From contig JAIUOO010000026.1 of NCBI GenBank assembly GCA_020161695.1, positions 1 to 64,000 of the forward strand: a stretch of 64,000 bases of DNA, in the 5' to 3' direction. Position 1 is the stretch's first letter, and each line of letters starts with the position of its first letter. Positions 37,440 to 47,845 of the stretch are shown here, piece by piece. A program made the translations under genes and the position numbers. The notes beneath the pieces are model-generated. The model was given only the letters and a program-made list of their open reading frames with translations, was not told the origin of the DNA and did no database searches. Origin of the DNA: Pseudomonadota bacterium. Its GTDB lineage: Bacteria; Pseudomonadota; Alphaproteobacteria; Rhizobiales; Phreatobacteraceae.

Positions 37440-37736
37440 ATGATCCTCCGTCCGTTCCTCGCAGCCCTGTCCGTGGCCGCGACGCTCGCCCTTGCCGGCC
37501 CGGCCGCAGCCCAGCCGCATGCCGACTTCCGGAGCGGCATCCGCAACTGCCAGCGCGTGCTGCCGGTGGCGCGGCGCTTCGTCGGCCTACCCGAGCGCGC
37601 CGTGCGCGCCCGTTTCCGCGCGCCCCGCGGCGTGATGGTGCGCTACTGCGCCATGTGCACCCGCGACTACCGGCCGAACCGCCTGACCTTCGGGCTCGAC
37701 GGGGCGAACATCGTCCGTTCGGCCTCCTGCGGGTGA
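37440..37736 (+). CDS. Exported I78-like peptidase inhibitor
   Basis: 98 residues. Signal peptide to about residue 24 (RPFLAALSVAATLALAGPAAA). The remainder matches the I78 inhibitor pattern: a first Cys (NCQRVL), an L/V-rich stretch, then T-x-DYRPNRLTFGLDGANIV and the closing CG. I78 proteins inhibit serine proteases, and a trypsin-like protease is encoded at 28.0 kb. Two extra cysteines (YCAMC) lie before the DYRPNRL block and are not typical, so assignment is good but not certain. Confidence 0.75.
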   Translation: MILRPFLAALSVAATLALAGPAAAQPHADFRSGIRNCQRVLPVARRFVGLPERAVRARFRAPRGVMVRYCAMCTRDYRPNRLTFGLDGANIVRSASCG

Positions 37737-37775
37737 ACTGACCGAAGTCGGCCTCGGGCTCCTCGATGAGCCCTG

Positions 37776-37851
37776 CACAAACGAAAAGGGGCGCCCGAAG
37801 GCGCCCGTTCCGTATGCAAGGAATGGCCTGGATCAGAAGTCCATGCCGCCC
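37776..37851. repeat. Partial duplication of the groEL 3' end (copy 1)
   Basis: 76 bp nearly identical to 37899-37974, at a period of 123 bp. It holds a stem-loop plus U-tract and a truncated groEL tail (the last codons MDF and stop) with no gene upstream. The terminator is at 37779-37807 and reads on the minus strand. Confidence 0.8.
37779..37807 (-). terminator. Second terminator after groEL (duplicated)
   Basis: Stem GGGCGCC...GGCGCCC with a U-tract on the minus strand. It is part of the duplicated groEL end and would catch read-through from the first terminator. Confidence 0.7.
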
Positions 37852-37898
37852 GCGCGCGCCGGGCTTGCCCGGTTCGCGCCATTTCAGGTGATGGGCGG

Positions 37899-37955
37899 CA
37901 CAAACGAAAAGGGGCGCCCGAGGGCGCCCCTTCCGTATGCAAGGAATGGCCTGGA

Positions 37956-37974
<19 letters not shown>
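37899..37974. repeat. groEL 3' end (copy 2, functional)
   Basis: The copy that includes the genuine groEL stop codon at 37956 and the terminator just after it. It differs from copy 1 by a few bases only. Confidence 0.8.
37902..37930 (-). terminator. Rho-independent terminator of groESL
   Basis: Minus-strand hairpin GGGGCGCCC / GGGCGCCCC followed by TTTTCGTTT, directly after the groEL stop. Confidence 0.85.
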
Positions 37975-39596
<1,622 letters not shown>

Positions 39597-39654
39597 TGTG
39601 GCTTACTCCTGTCGGAATGAATCTGAATGGGGTGGGGAAGGGCGGTTCGCGAAA

Positions 39655-39945
39655 TTACTTCGCGATCACGCCCATGATGTCGCTCTCCTTCATGATGAGG
39701 AGGTCGACGCCGTCGATCTTCACTTCGGTGCCCGACCACTTGCCGAACAGCACCTTGTCGCCCTTCTTGACGTCGAGCGGGACGAGCTTGCCGGCCTCGT
39801 CGCGGCCGCCCGGGCCAACCGCCAGGATCTCGCCCTCCTGGGGCTTTTCCTTCGCGGTATCCGGGATGATGATGCCACCCTTGGTCTTCTCCTCGCCCTC
39901 GAGGCGACGGACGACCACGCGGTCGTGCAGCGGACGGAACTTCAT
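39655..39945 (-). CDS. groES: Co-chaperonin GroES (Hsp10)
   Basis: 96 residues, standard length. MKFRPLHDRVVVRRLEGEEK is the GroES N-terminus, with the mobile loop GEEKTKGGIIIPDTAKEKPQ. It forms the lid on GroEL. First gene of the operon, with CIRCE and promoter upstream. Confidence 0.99.
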   Translation of the reverse strand: MKFRPLHDRVVVRRLEGEEKTKGGIIIPDTAKEKPQEGEILAVGPGGRDEAGKLVPLDVKKGDKVLFGKWSGTEVKIDGVDLLIMKESDIMGVIAK

Positions 39946-40014
39946 GGGTTTCTGGTCCCTGACATGAGCGGCTTCAGAGCCGCAAAATACTGGATAGGCC
40001 TGTCGGCCGGTCTG

Positions 40015-40041
40015 TTAGCACTCGCTCAATGTGACTGCTAA
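40015..40041. promoter_or_regulatory. CIRCE element (HrcA operator) of groESL
   Basis: TTAGCACTC-N9-GACTGCTAA; the right arm has one mismatch to GAGTGCTAA. It lies between the predicted transcription start and groES. HrcA binding here represses groESL outside heat shock. Confidence 0.93.
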
Positions 40042-40053
40042 CGAGCCGGCGGT

Positions 40054-40082
40054 GAGATAGGATGGCCCTGCGGAAGAGTCAA
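40054..40082 (-). promoter_or_regulatory. Housekeeping promoter of groESL
   Basis: Minus strand TTGACT-N17-TATCTC. The predicted start falls a few bases before CIRCE, which is the normal arrangement for HrcA control. Spacing is exact, though the -10 is only moderate. Confidence 0.75.
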
Positions 40083-40181
40083 GAAAGCCTTGCGGGATGG
40101 TTAATCCGGCCGCCAGTTCCTACATGATCGATACCCGGCTCCGGCCTTGACGCGGGCCTTGTCCCGCCGGATCGTGACGAC

Positions 40182-40703
40182 ATGACGACGCCCCCGACCT
40201 CGCTCGCCCCGACAGCCGACGCGGACCGCCCGCAGGCGGGAGCCGGCGCGGGCCTGCCCGACCAGTCGACCCTGATCCGGATCGGCCGCTCATGCATCTG
40301 CTACCAGACGCGGATGACCGCCCATGCGGTGACGCGCGCCTATAACCGGGCGCTCGCGCCGCTCGGCGTCGAGGTCACCCAGTTCAACATCCTGGCCGCG
40401 CTCGCGACCGCCAAGACCGGTTCGGTTACGGCGCTGTCCGATGCGCTGGCCCTCGACCGCACGACCATGACCCGCAACCTCAAGCGGCTGGAAGCGCTCG
40501 ATCTCGTGCGCGTGTCGAACGGCCCCGGCCGGGCCGTCCGCCCGGAACTGACCGCCAACGGCATCAGCCTGCTTGCCGCGGCCATCCCGCTCTGGGAGGC
40601 CGAGCACGCCAAGATGGAAAGCGCCGTCGGCGCCCAGGTATGGACCGAGACCCGCGAGGGCCTGAGAACCATCCGTCGCGCGCTGAAGGATTGCGAGGCC
40701 TGA
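40182..40703 (+). CDS. MarR-family transcriptional regulator
   Basis: 173 residues. A polar, flexible N-terminus (1-30) precedes RSCICYQTRMTAHAVTRAYN, which carries two cysteines (possible redox sensing, as in some MarR proteins). The winged helix follows (SVTALSDALALDRTTMTRNL, then LDLVRVSNGPGRAV). It is divergent from groESL. The CIRCE and promoter lie between them. Confidence 0.88.
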   Translation: MTTPPTSLAPTADADRPQAGAGAGLPDQSTLIRIGRSCICYQTRMTAHAVTRAYNRALAPLGVEVTQFNILAALATAKTGSVTALSDALALDRTTMTRNLKRLEALDLVRVSNGPGRAVRPELTANGISLLAAAIPLWEAEHAKMESAVGAQVWTETREGLRTIRRALKDCEA

Positions 40704-40742
40704 CGGCCATGGTCTGCGATTGCAGACGCACTGGCCCTTGTC

Positions 40743-40830
40743 GTCACGGCCGGGCTTGTCCCGGCCATCCACGTCTTGATTGCGCCGGCCGAAGGAATTC
40801 GTCGATGCCCGGCACACGGCCGGGCATGAC
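40743..40830. repeat. REPIN-like doublet, copy A5
   Basis: Same family as A1, somewhat diverged in the loop (GTCTTGATTGCGCCGGCCGA). It lies after the MarR gene and before the thioesterase. Confidence 0.8.
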
Positions 40831-40979
40831 GGGTTGGCATTCCGGTGTCTTTTGGATCGGCGCTGCGGCACCTGCCATGCCAGCCTGCTGACATTCACGC
40901 GGTCGCGGCAATGTTGACTGCGGATATGCCAGCCGAGTATCGTGCAGATACACGATATATTGTTCCCCCGGAGCCCAGC

Positions 40980-41483
40980 ATGACCGACGGACCCGCCAGC
41001 CCCGCCATCCGCTATGGCGTCGTCGATGCCGCAGAGGCCACCGGGCAGGACGGCATCGACTTCCTCAACGGCATGCTCTCCGGCAAGTATCCGGCGCCGC
41101 CGATCGCGAAGTCGATGGGCTTCATCCTCACCGAGGCCGAGCCCGGCCGCGCCGTCTTCGAGGGCACGCCGACCGCCGACTTCTTCAATCCGCTGGGCAC
41201 CATCCATGGCGGCTGGACCGCGACGATCCTCGATTCCGCGCTCGGCTGCTGCGTCCACACCATCATCAGGAAGGGACAGGCCTACACGACCGTCGAGATG
41301 AAGGTGAACTATGTCCGCGCGCTGATGCCGGCGACCGGCCTTGTGCGCTGCGAGGGCAAGGTGATCCATGCCGGCGGCCGCATCGCGACGTCCGAGGCGA
41401 AGCTGATCGACGGCAAGGGCCGCCTGATTGCCCATGCCACCGAGACCTGCCTGATCTTCGACGCCCGCCCGCCGGCGGCCTGA
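40980..41483 (+). CDS. PaaI-type hotdog-fold thioesterase
   Basis: 167 residues. The hotdog signature TIHGGWTATILDSALGCCVH (HGG with catalytic Asp/Ser region) and the following TTVEMKVNYVRALMP are PaaI/YdiI-like. It hydrolyses acyl-CoA thioesters of unknown acid. The ATG is at 40980 in an AT-rich leader with an imperfect promoter. The stop is adjacent to the convergent EamA gene. Confidence 0.88.
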   Translation: MTDGPASPAIRYGVVDAAEATGQDGIDFLNGMLSGKYPAPPIAKSMGFILTEAEPGRAVFEGTPTADFFNPLGTIHGGWTATILDSALGCCVHTIIRKGQAYTTVEMKVNYVRALMPATGLVRCEGKVIHAGGRIATSEAKLIDGKGRLIAHATETCLIFDARPPAA

Positions 41484-41484
41484 T

Positions 41485-42372
41485 CTATTTGCGGATCACC
41501 GCGAGGCAGGCCGCGACGATGAGCGCGGCGCCTGCCCAGGTCGTCCAGGCCGGCACCTCCGCGAAGAACAGGTAGCCGAGGCCGGCGCTCCAGATCAGCG
41601 CGGTATATTCCAGCACGCCCAGCGGGCCGGCATTGGCGTGCCTGAACGCCCAGGCCATGCACAGGTGCCCGGCGAGGCCGAAGCCGCCGATGCCGAGGAA
41701 GATCAGCCACGACCTGAGTTCCGGCGTCTCCCAGACCGCCCAGGCGAAGGGCGCGATGATGATCAGCGGGAACAGGTTCTGGAACAGGATGATCAGGCCG
41801 AACGGGTCGGTTTGCGCGCGCTTGCGGAGCAGGACCAGATTGGCCGCGTAGGCGAGCGCCGATGAGACCGCCGCGCCGATGCCGAGCACCCGCACGATGT
41901 CGAACTGGCCGCCGCCCACCTTGCCGGCGACGATGACCGTCATGCCGACGAAGCCGACGACGATGGCGATCAGCACGGCCGGCGGGATCGGCTCCTTCAG
42001 GATGATCGCCGCCAGCACGGCAAGGAACAGCGGCGACAGGAAGGTGAGGGTGATCGCCTCGGCCAGCGGCAGCGTCGCCAGCGCGTAGAAGAACAGGAAG
42101 GCTGTGATCACCACCAGAACGCCGCGCAGCACGTGGGCGCGCACCATCTCGGACGAGGGCGCCGGCGGCCGGGCGAAGGCGAAGAACAGGAGCGCCCACG
42201 GCAGGCCGCAGGCATAGCGCATGAACACGATCTGCGCGGTCGGGTGCGCGGTCGCCACGCCCTTGATCAGCGCGTCCATGGCCGACAGCAGGAAGATGCC
42301 GAGGGCGGCGACCACGAAGGGCATCGGCCCGCGCGAGGCGAGGGCGGCCAGTTTCAATGAGGAGAGGGTCAT
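41485..42372 (-). CDS. EamA/DMT family transporter
   Basis: 295 residues, ten predicted helices in two EamA repeats. Examples are GIFLLSAMDALIKG (first helix) and the second repeat around residue 160 onward. Such permeases export or import small metabolites; the solute is unknown. The ATG overlaps the stop of the TauE gene upstream, so both are cotranscribed. The stop is 1 nt from the thioesterase stop. Confidence 0.9.
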   Translation of the reverse strand: MTLSSLKLAALASRGPMPFVVAALGIFLLSAMDALIKGVATAHPTAQIVFMRYACGLPWALLFFAFARPPAPSSEMVRAHVLRGVLVVITAFLFFYALATLPLAEAITLTFLSPLFLAVLAAIILKEPIPPAVLIAIVVGFVGMTVIVAGKVGGGQFDIVRVLGIGAAVSSALAYAANLVLLRKRAQTDPFGLIILFQNLFPLIIIAPFAWAVWETPELRSWLIFLGIGGFGLAGHLCMAWAFRHANAGPLGVLEYTALIWSAGLGYLFFAEVPAWTTWAGAALIVAACLAVIRK

Positions 42373-43148
42373 GCTGTCAGCAAGGCGCGCGAGGCGTCCC
42401 ACAGGAGTTTCAGGCCGGCGAGGCCGACGAGGACATAGCAGAGCGAATAGAGCTGCTGCTGCGGCAGGCGGTCGTGCAGCCTGCGGCCGATCAGCACGCC
42501 TGCGGGCACGATGGGGCTGAGCGCCAGCGCCTTGGCGAAGACGCCGGGTTCGCCGAGCCCGGAATAGACGTAGCCCGGCAGCTTCACCAGATTGCCGACC
42601 GTGAAGATGACGATGGTGGTCGCCGCATAGGCGGTCTTGGTGAGGCCGCGGCGCAGCAGGTAGAGCGCCATGGGCGGCCCGCCGGCATGGGCGATATAGG
42701 TGGTGAAGCCGGCACCGGCGCTGGCCGCCAGGGCCAGCGGCGGCGACACCGGAATGGCGGCGGGCGGCCTGCCGCGCCGGGCGAAGTAGTGGACGGTGAA
42801 GATCAGCGTGATCACCGCGATGGCCAGCGCCACCAGCCGCCGGTCGACATATTCGAACACCAGGAAGCCGACGAACAGGCCAGCCAGCAGGCCCGGCATC
42901 AGCCAGATGAGGTCCGGCTTCGACCAGGCGCTGCGCGGAAACGAGCCGAGCGCGAACATGTCCATGAAGGCGACCAGCAGCGCCGTGACAATGGCCGCCT
43001 GGATCGGGTCCATGACCAGCGCCAGCAGGGGAATGCCGAGAATGGCGAGCCCGCCTCCGAATGCGCCCTTGCCGAGCCCCATGAGGAAGGTGGCCGCGAA
43101 ACCGACGGCGTAGAAGACAGGGTCGGTCGGCAGGGCCGGCAGCATCAT
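42369..43148 (-). CDS. TauE/SafE family sulfite exporter-like permease
   Basis: 259 residues with eight membrane segments. The conserved GKGAFGGGLAILGIPLLAL repeats once more as the AHAGGPPMALYLLRRGL region, the family's duplicated G-x-GG-x-G motif. These proteins move sulfite or organosulfonate products. The start is the double ATG at 43148. A long open frame upstream is chance. It has an operon with an EamA gene. Confidence 0.92.
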   Translation of the reverse strand: MMLPALPTDPVFYAVGFAATFLMGLGKGAFGGGLAILGIPLLALVMDPIQAAIVTALLVAFMDMFALGSFPRSAWSKPDLIWLMPGLLAGLFVGFLVFEYVDRRLVALAIAVITLIFTVHYFARRGRPPAAIPVSPPLALAASAGAGFTTYIAHAGGPPMALYLLRRGLTKTAYAATTIVIFTVGNLVKLPGYVYSGLGEPGVFAKALALSPIVPAGVLIGRRLHDRLPQQQLYSLCYVLVGLAGLKLLWDASRALLTA

Positions 43149-43234
43149 GGCCTCTGCTCTAGCCGGTTGCGGGGGGAGTCGGTAGGGCGGCGCGGCTTCG
43201 CAACCATGCGTTGTCGCCTTGGCCTGCCGGCCCG

Positions 43235-43267
43235 AAAAAAAAGCCGCCGCGGAAGACCGCGGCGGCT
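43235..43267 (-). terminator. Rho-independent terminator of the DUF1127 gene
   Basis: Perfect 11-bp stem AGCCGCCGCGG / CCGCGGCGGCT with loop AAGA (plus strand), followed on the minus strand by a run of eight U. Confidence 0.93.
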
Positions 43268-43351
43268 GGAGGGGTCCCGGGCGTCGAGCGAGGGGACGGC
43301 CTTGCCCGGGACAGGCTGTGCGGGGCGCGGGAAAGTGCCCCGCAAAGAGGG

Positions 43352-43690
43352 TCAGCCGCAGGCGGCGGGCTGCTGGCGCAGGCTCGGCGCGATGTCCGGG
43401 ACGAGCGAGGGGCCGGCCAGCGTCCTGGACGTGGCGCCCCGGCGCCACTGGCGCTCCTTGGCGCGGGCCGCGACGATCACGGTGGGATCGCCGAAGAAGC
43501 CGGCCGCCGTGGCGTCTCGAAGGTCGCTCCGCGTCAGGCCGAGATCGGCCAGCGTTTTGCTGTCCATCTCGCAGAGCGTGCGGTAGCTCAGTCGCGCCTC
43601 GCGCCAATTGCGGAGAACCTCGACCTGACGGCGCACGACGGCGACCACCGAGAGAACGGCGGAAGAAAACGTGGTGGCGAACATCGGCAT
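43352..43690 (-). CDS. DUF1127 domain-containing protein
   Basis: 112 residues. The DUF1127 core (RNWREARLSYRTLCEMDSKT, then LADLGLTRSDLRDA) sits at residues 26-60 with Arg-rich surfaces. Homologues in other alphaproteobacteria bind RNA or influence phosphate and carbon metabolism, but the longer C-terminus here is not explained. A strong terminator follows. It is divergent from a LysR gene. Confidence 0.85.
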   Translation of the reverse strand: MPMFATTFSSAVLSVVAVVRRQVEVLRNWREARLSYRTLCEMDSKTLADLGLTRSDLRDATAAGFFGDPTVIVAARAKERQWRRGATSRTLAGPSLVPDIAPSLRQQPAACG

Positions 43691-43891
43691 GGGACTTCTC
43701 CTTTTCGGTCAGCGGGCGCGGCAGACAGGTCCTCGGGCCCGCGCCGGGGGACGCGTGCGGCCGGGTCGAGGCCCGGTTTTCAGAGGCAGTTGCCGATGGG
43801 GAAAGAATGTCACGGGACGATTGATCATTGAAGCGAATGTTTTTAATGTGAGCCATCACAACTGATGATGCGATGCTGTCAGGGGATCGCG

Positions 43892-44773
43892 ATGGCCATT
43901 CTGCTCGATATCGACCAGCTCCGGACCTTCATGGCGATCGCCGATACCGGGAGCTTCACGCGCGCCGCCGACGTGGTGTTCAAGACCCAGTCGGCCGTCT
44001 CCATGCAGATGAAGCGGCTGGAGGAGCGCATCGGCAAGCCGCTGTTCGAGCGCGACGGCCGCGCCTCGCGCCTGACCGAGGATGGCGAGCGGCTGCTCGA
44101 CTATGCCCGCCGCATCGTCAAGCTGAACATGGAGGCGGTTTCCGCCTTCGCCGCCGCCGAGCTCACCGGCCGCGTCCGCCTCGGCGTGCCGGACGACTAT
44201 GCCGACCGCTACCTGCCGGAAATCCTTGCGCGCTTCTCGCGCTCGAATCCGCGCGCGGAGGTCACGGTCGTCTGCGAGCCCTCGACCATGCTCTCCGAGC
44301 GCGTCCAGTCGAACGAACTCGACATCGCGATCATCACCCACCGGGCCGAGAAGGGGCCGGCTCTGGTGTTCCGCCGCGAGCAGCTGCTCTGGGTGTCGTC
44401 CGCCCGCGTCGCGGTCCATTGCGACGATCCCGTGCCGCTCGCCGTCGGCCGGCCGACCTGCGACTGGCGCCGCGCCGCCACCGAGCGGCTGGAGGCGGCT
44501 GGCCGCTCCTACCGCATTCTCTATGCGAGCTGGAACGCCGCTGCGGTCGGCGCGGCCGTCATGGCGGGGCTTGCCGTGTCAGTCCTGCCGGAATCGGCGC
44601 TGCGTCCGGGCATGCGCGTGTTGCAGCCCTCCGATGGCTTCCCCGCGCTGCCGTCGGTTTCGGTCGCGCTCCTGCGCAATCCGCACGAGATGTCGGCGCT
44701 GGCGGAGGCGCTCGCCGATCACGTCGTCTCCAGCCTCGACAACCTGACGGAGCATGTTCAGGCGGCGGAGTGA
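43892..44773 (+). CDS. LysR-family transcriptional regulator
   Basis: 293 residues. The winged-helix DNA-binding domain is at the N-terminus (LDIDQLRTFMAIADTGSFTR, then AADVVFKTQSAVSMQMKRLE), followed by a substrate-binding domain with two lobes. The ATG at 43892 has AGGGGATCGCG just upstream; an earlier in-frame ATG lacks one. Shared 200-bp region with the DUF1127 gene. Confidence 0.93.
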   Translation: MAILLDIDQLRTFMAIADTGSFTRAADVVFKTQSAVSMQMKRLEERIGKPLFERDGRASRLTEDGERLLDYARRIVKLNMEAVSAFAAAELTGRVRLGVPDDYADRYLPEILARFSRSNPRAEVTVVCEPSTMLSERVQSNELDIAIITHRAEKGPALVFRREQLLWVSSARVAVHCDDPVPLAVGRPTCDWRRAATERLEAAGRSYRILYASWNAAAVGAAVMAGLAVSVLPESALRPGMRVLQPSDGFPALPSVSVALLRNPHEMSALAEALADHVVSSLDNLTEHVQAAE

Positions 44774-44814
44774 GGCAGGAGTCTGCAAACAGAGACAGCA
44801 ACTCTGACCGCCGC

Positions 44815-45465
44815 ATGGGCGAGCCAGCGGGTGATACTGTCGAGATTCCTAGCAGGAAGCTTGGTTTTTATGTGACCAGCGCTCCAAATGATATCGTCAA
44901 TTTGCCGATCTCTGCGGGTTACGGTGAAGCGCACAATTCGTTTGTTCTTTGGGCGATTGGTGGGGCACTGATATCGTTGCTAAGTGCCTTTATGGTTTCG
45001 TTTGCTGTAGCAAGAACGATTGTTGAAGGTTTCGAATGGGGTGTGGATTATGTACTCTTCCCACTATTTGCTGCACTGATTTGTGCGATCGCTGTTTTTG
45101 TATCATGGGTAGTCGTGTTCATCGTTGCGACGACAACGGAAGCACCGGATGGGCACTTCCTCTACATCGACAGCGCCGGATTCCGCGACAAGAGGCTGTC
45201 ACCTCATTTCATCGAATGGGCTGATGTTGTCAGCGCGCGATTCATGCCAGGCATGAACGAAAAACACGGTTGGGCATCGGTGCATCTGAAGCTCCGCCGG
45301 CCGATGCCTGATCCGACCATGTCATTGAGGCTGTCGCCTCGACGCTACTTTAAGGGCCCGAGAGAGGTTTGGATCATGGTGGGTACGCTCGACCGATCTG
45401 GCTACGTCGTCGGCCATGCCCTCGTCGCGCTCGCGAAGCGCAACGGCGCTACTGAGTTGCCTTGA
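44815..45465 (+). CDS. Hypothetical membrane protein, low G+C
   Basis: 216 residues. Two membrane segments lie near residues 43-67 and 81-110 (VLFPLFAALICAIAVFVSWV). The C-terminal half is soluble, with a beta-rich stretch (HFLYIDSAGFRDKRLSPHFI, then EWADVVSARF) reminiscent of small bacterial PH-like domains. Base composition over 44.85-45.15 kb is far below neighbours (about half AT). I do not recognise a family. The ATG follows the LysR stop by 41 nt; a GTG overlapping that stop is another start. Transfer from elsewhere is likely. Confidence 0.7.
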   Translation: MGEPAGDTVEIPSRKLGFYVTSAPNDIVNLPISAGYGEAHNSFVLWAIGGALISLLSAFMVSFAVARTIVEGFEWGVDYVLFPLFAALICAIAVFVSWVVVFIVATTTEAPDGHFLYIDSAGFRDKRLSPHFIEWADVVSARFMPGMNEKHGWASVHLKLRRPMPDPTMSLRLSPRRYFKGPREVWIMVGTLDRSGYVVGHALVALAKRNGATELP

Positions 45466-45482
45466 GCAAGTGAGTCCGTGTC

Positions 45483-46853
45483 TCAGTACGCCTGTTCCTC
45501 GAACACGCGGTCGATCTGCCCCTGCCAGGGCCCGAGATATTTCTCGATCAGCACCTCGGCCGGCGTGCGGCCGTCGTCGACGATCGCCTGGATCGGGTCG
45601 AGATAGCGCGTCTCGTCGCAGCCGTGCTCGTCCAGCCTGTCGCGGCGGCGAAGGCCGGTGCGGGCGAGCGTCAGCATCTGGCGCGCCAACTCGCCGACCG
45701 TCAGGCCGCGGATTTCGGCCTTGAAGCCGAGCCTCGGCACGTCGTCGCGCAGCTTCTGCCGCTCCTCGGCCGTCCAGTCCTTGACGATGTCCCATGCGGC
45801 GTCCAGCACGCCATCGTCGTAGAGCAGCCCGACGAACAGGGCGGGCAGCGCGACGATGCGCGACAGCGGCCCGGAATCCGCGCCCCGCATTTCGAGGTAA
45901 CGCTTCAGCCGCACTTCCGGGAAGATCGTGCCGACATGGTTCACCCAGTCGGAGAGCACCGCGCGTTCGCCGGGCGCCGCCGGGTTCTTGCCCGCGAGCA
46001 GGTCGCGGAACGATGAGCCCGCCACGTCGTGATAGGTGTCGCCGCGCTTGATGAAATACATCGGCACGTCGAGCGCATAGTCGACATAGCGCTCGAAGCC
46101 CATGCCGTCCTCGAAGGCGAAGGGTAGCATGCCCGCGCGGTCGTTGTCGGTGTCCATCCACACCGCCGAGCGGAACGACTGGTAGCCGTTGAGCTTGCCT
46201 TCGGTGAACGGCGAATTGGCGAAGATGGCGGTCGCCACCGGCTGCCATGCCAGCGACACGCGCAGCTTCTTGACCATGTCCGGCTCGGAGGCGAAGTCGA
46301 GGTTCGCCTGCACGGTCGAGGTCCGGTACATCATGTCGAGGCCGAGCGTGCCGACCTTCGGCATGTAGCGCGTCATGATCTGGTAGCGCGACTTCGGCAT
46401 GGCCGGCGTCTCCGCGCGCGTCCATTTCGGGCTCATGCCGAGGCCGAGGAAGCCGATGCCGAGCGGATCGGCCACCTGCCTGATCTGGGCGAAATGGGCA
46501 TTGGCCTCGCGGCAGGTCTGGTGGATCGTCTCCAGCGGCGCGCCGGACAGCTCGAACTGCCCGCCCGGTTCCAGCGAGATCGCGCCGCCGCCGGTCACGT
46601 CGGCTAGGCCGATGATATTCTCGCCGTCGAGGATCGGTTCCCAGCCGAGGAGGCCCTCCATGCCGGTGAGGATGGCGCGTATGCCGCGCGGCCCCTCATA
46701 GGGAACCGGCGTGTTGTCCTTGCGGTAGAAGCCGAATTTCTCGTGCTCCGTGCCGACGCGGAAGCGCTCTTTCGGCTTCACGCCTTTCTCGATCCAGGCC
46801 ACCAGTTCGTCGCGGGATTCGATCGGCGTGAGGTCGACGGTATCGCGGGCCAT
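45483..46853 (-). CDS. gshA: Glutamate-cysteine ligase (GshA, plant/alphaproteobacterial type)
   Basis: 456 residues, first step of glutathione synthesis (gamma-glutamylcysteine). RFRVGTEHEKFGFYR near residue 32, GGAISLEPGGQFELSGAP (about 91-108) and TSTVQANLDFASE are the class-defining blocks of the plant-type enzyme. Two cysteines are in positions where redox control is known in plants, but I cannot infer it here. The start MARDTVDLTP is favoured by GACCGCTCT just upstream; the longer open frame is chance. Confidence 0.94.
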   Translation of the reverse strand: MARDTVDLTPIESRDELVAWIEKGVKPKERFRVGTEHEKFGFYRKDNTPVPYEGPRGIRAILTGMEGLLGWEPILDGENIIGLADVTGGGAISLEPGGQFELSGAPLETIHQTCREANAHFAQIRQVADPLGIGFLGLGMSPKWTRAETPAMPKSRYQIMTRYMPKVGTLGLDMMYRTSTVQANLDFASEPDMVKKLRVSLAWQPVATAIFANSPFTEGKLNGYQSFRSAVWMDTDNDRAGMLPFAFEDGMGFERYVDYALDVPMYFIKRGDTYHDVAGSSFRDLLAGKNPAAPGERAVLSDWVNHVGTIFPEVRLKRYLEMRGADSGPLSRIVALPALFVGLLYDDGVLDAAWDIVKDWTAEERQKLRDDVPRLGFKAEIRGLTVGELARQMLTLARTGLRRRDRLDEHGCDETRYLDPIQAIVDDGRTPAEVLIEKYLGPWQGQIDRVFEEQAY

Positions 46854-47142
46854 AGAGCGGTCCTGATGCGGCTGCTGCAACGAGGGCGGGGAGATAAGCA
46901 TGGCAGGCCCCGGCCCGGATAGAGCGGGGACATAACGATCGCTTTGCGGTTTCGGAAGGGGCCGCGCCGTCTTTATGCCATGGCGTGGCCACAATGCTGC
47001 CGCGCCCCATGCCCTGAAAACGGTCGAAACAGCAAGCCGCTCAAATGGTTGACGGTATCCGGCGGCGGCAATGCGCCGCCTCGGCAGCACCCTCGCCCAT
47101 GCTATCTTGGGTGCGCGATTCGACCGGAGGCCCGATCCGCCC

Positions 47143-47805
47143 ATGCATCCGACCGCCCTCCTTTCCGCCGCCTGCGCCGGCCTTCTCGCCGCAAGTCTGT
47201 TGGCCTCTCCGGCTGCGCTGGCGCAGGCGACCCAGCAGGTGACCCCCACCCAGCAGGCACCCGACCGGGTCGCGCCGGTGCCCATCGGGCCGACACCGGT
47301 GGAGATTTCCGCCGAGACCCGCCGCGCGCAGGAGGCAGCTAGCTCCGGCCGCGCCGTCGAGGCCCTCGACGCGCTGGACGAGGCCGCGGCCCTCGTCGCC
47401 GAGAAGATGCCGCTGACCATCCGCCGCGCCACCTTCGTCGCCGAGGAGCCGCAGGGCTACGGCGTCTTCAACCCGCGCGATTCCACCAGTTTCGCCACGC
47501 GCCAGCCGCTGCTCGTCTATGCCGAGCTTGCCGGACAGGGCTGGCGTCAGTCCGGCGACATCTTCCGCACCGACCTCGTGCTGGATTTCGAGCTGCGCCG
47601 CGCCGACGGCCAGTCGCTGGTGGCGCAGCAGGCCTTCAACACCATCGCCACCGCCAGCCGCCGCCGGAACCGCGAGTTCTTTCTCTACGTGACCTATTCC
47701 TTCACCGGCATCGAGCCCGGCGAATACGTGGTGCGCACCACGGTCCGCGACCGCGTCGGCAACAAGCAGAGCTCCTTCGATCTGGCTTTCTCCATCAGGC
47801 AGTAG
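47143..47805 (+). CDS. Exported hypothetical protein
   Basis: 220 residues. A signal peptide covers about residues 1-28 (LLSAACAGLLAASLLASPAA, then LAQ). A Pro/Gln-rich linker (29-55) leads into a mixed alpha/beta domain with VFNPRDSTSFATRQPLLVYA and EFFLYVTYSFTGIEPGEYV, as in domains that describe oxidant or ligand-binding modules. I do not recognise a family. It is divergent from gshA. Confidence 0.75.
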   Translation: MHPTALLSAACAGLLAASLLASPAALAQATQQVTPTQQAPDRVAPVPIGPTPVEISAETRRAQEAASSGRAVEALDALDEAAALVAEKMPLTIRRATFVAEEPQGYGVFNPRDSTSFATRQPLLVYAELAGQGWRQSGDIFRTDLVLDFELRRADGQSLVAQQAFNTIATASRRRNREFFLYVTYSFTGIEPGEYVVRTTVRDRVGNKQSSFDLAFSIRQ

Positions 47806-47845
47806 GGTGATCGGCTTCCCGACTGCGGGATCACGCGGCGGGGTC

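Noticed and set aside
37833..37851. Short groEL-like tail as a pseudogene
   Set aside because: Only the last few codons are present, so it is a repeat of the end rather than a remnant gene.
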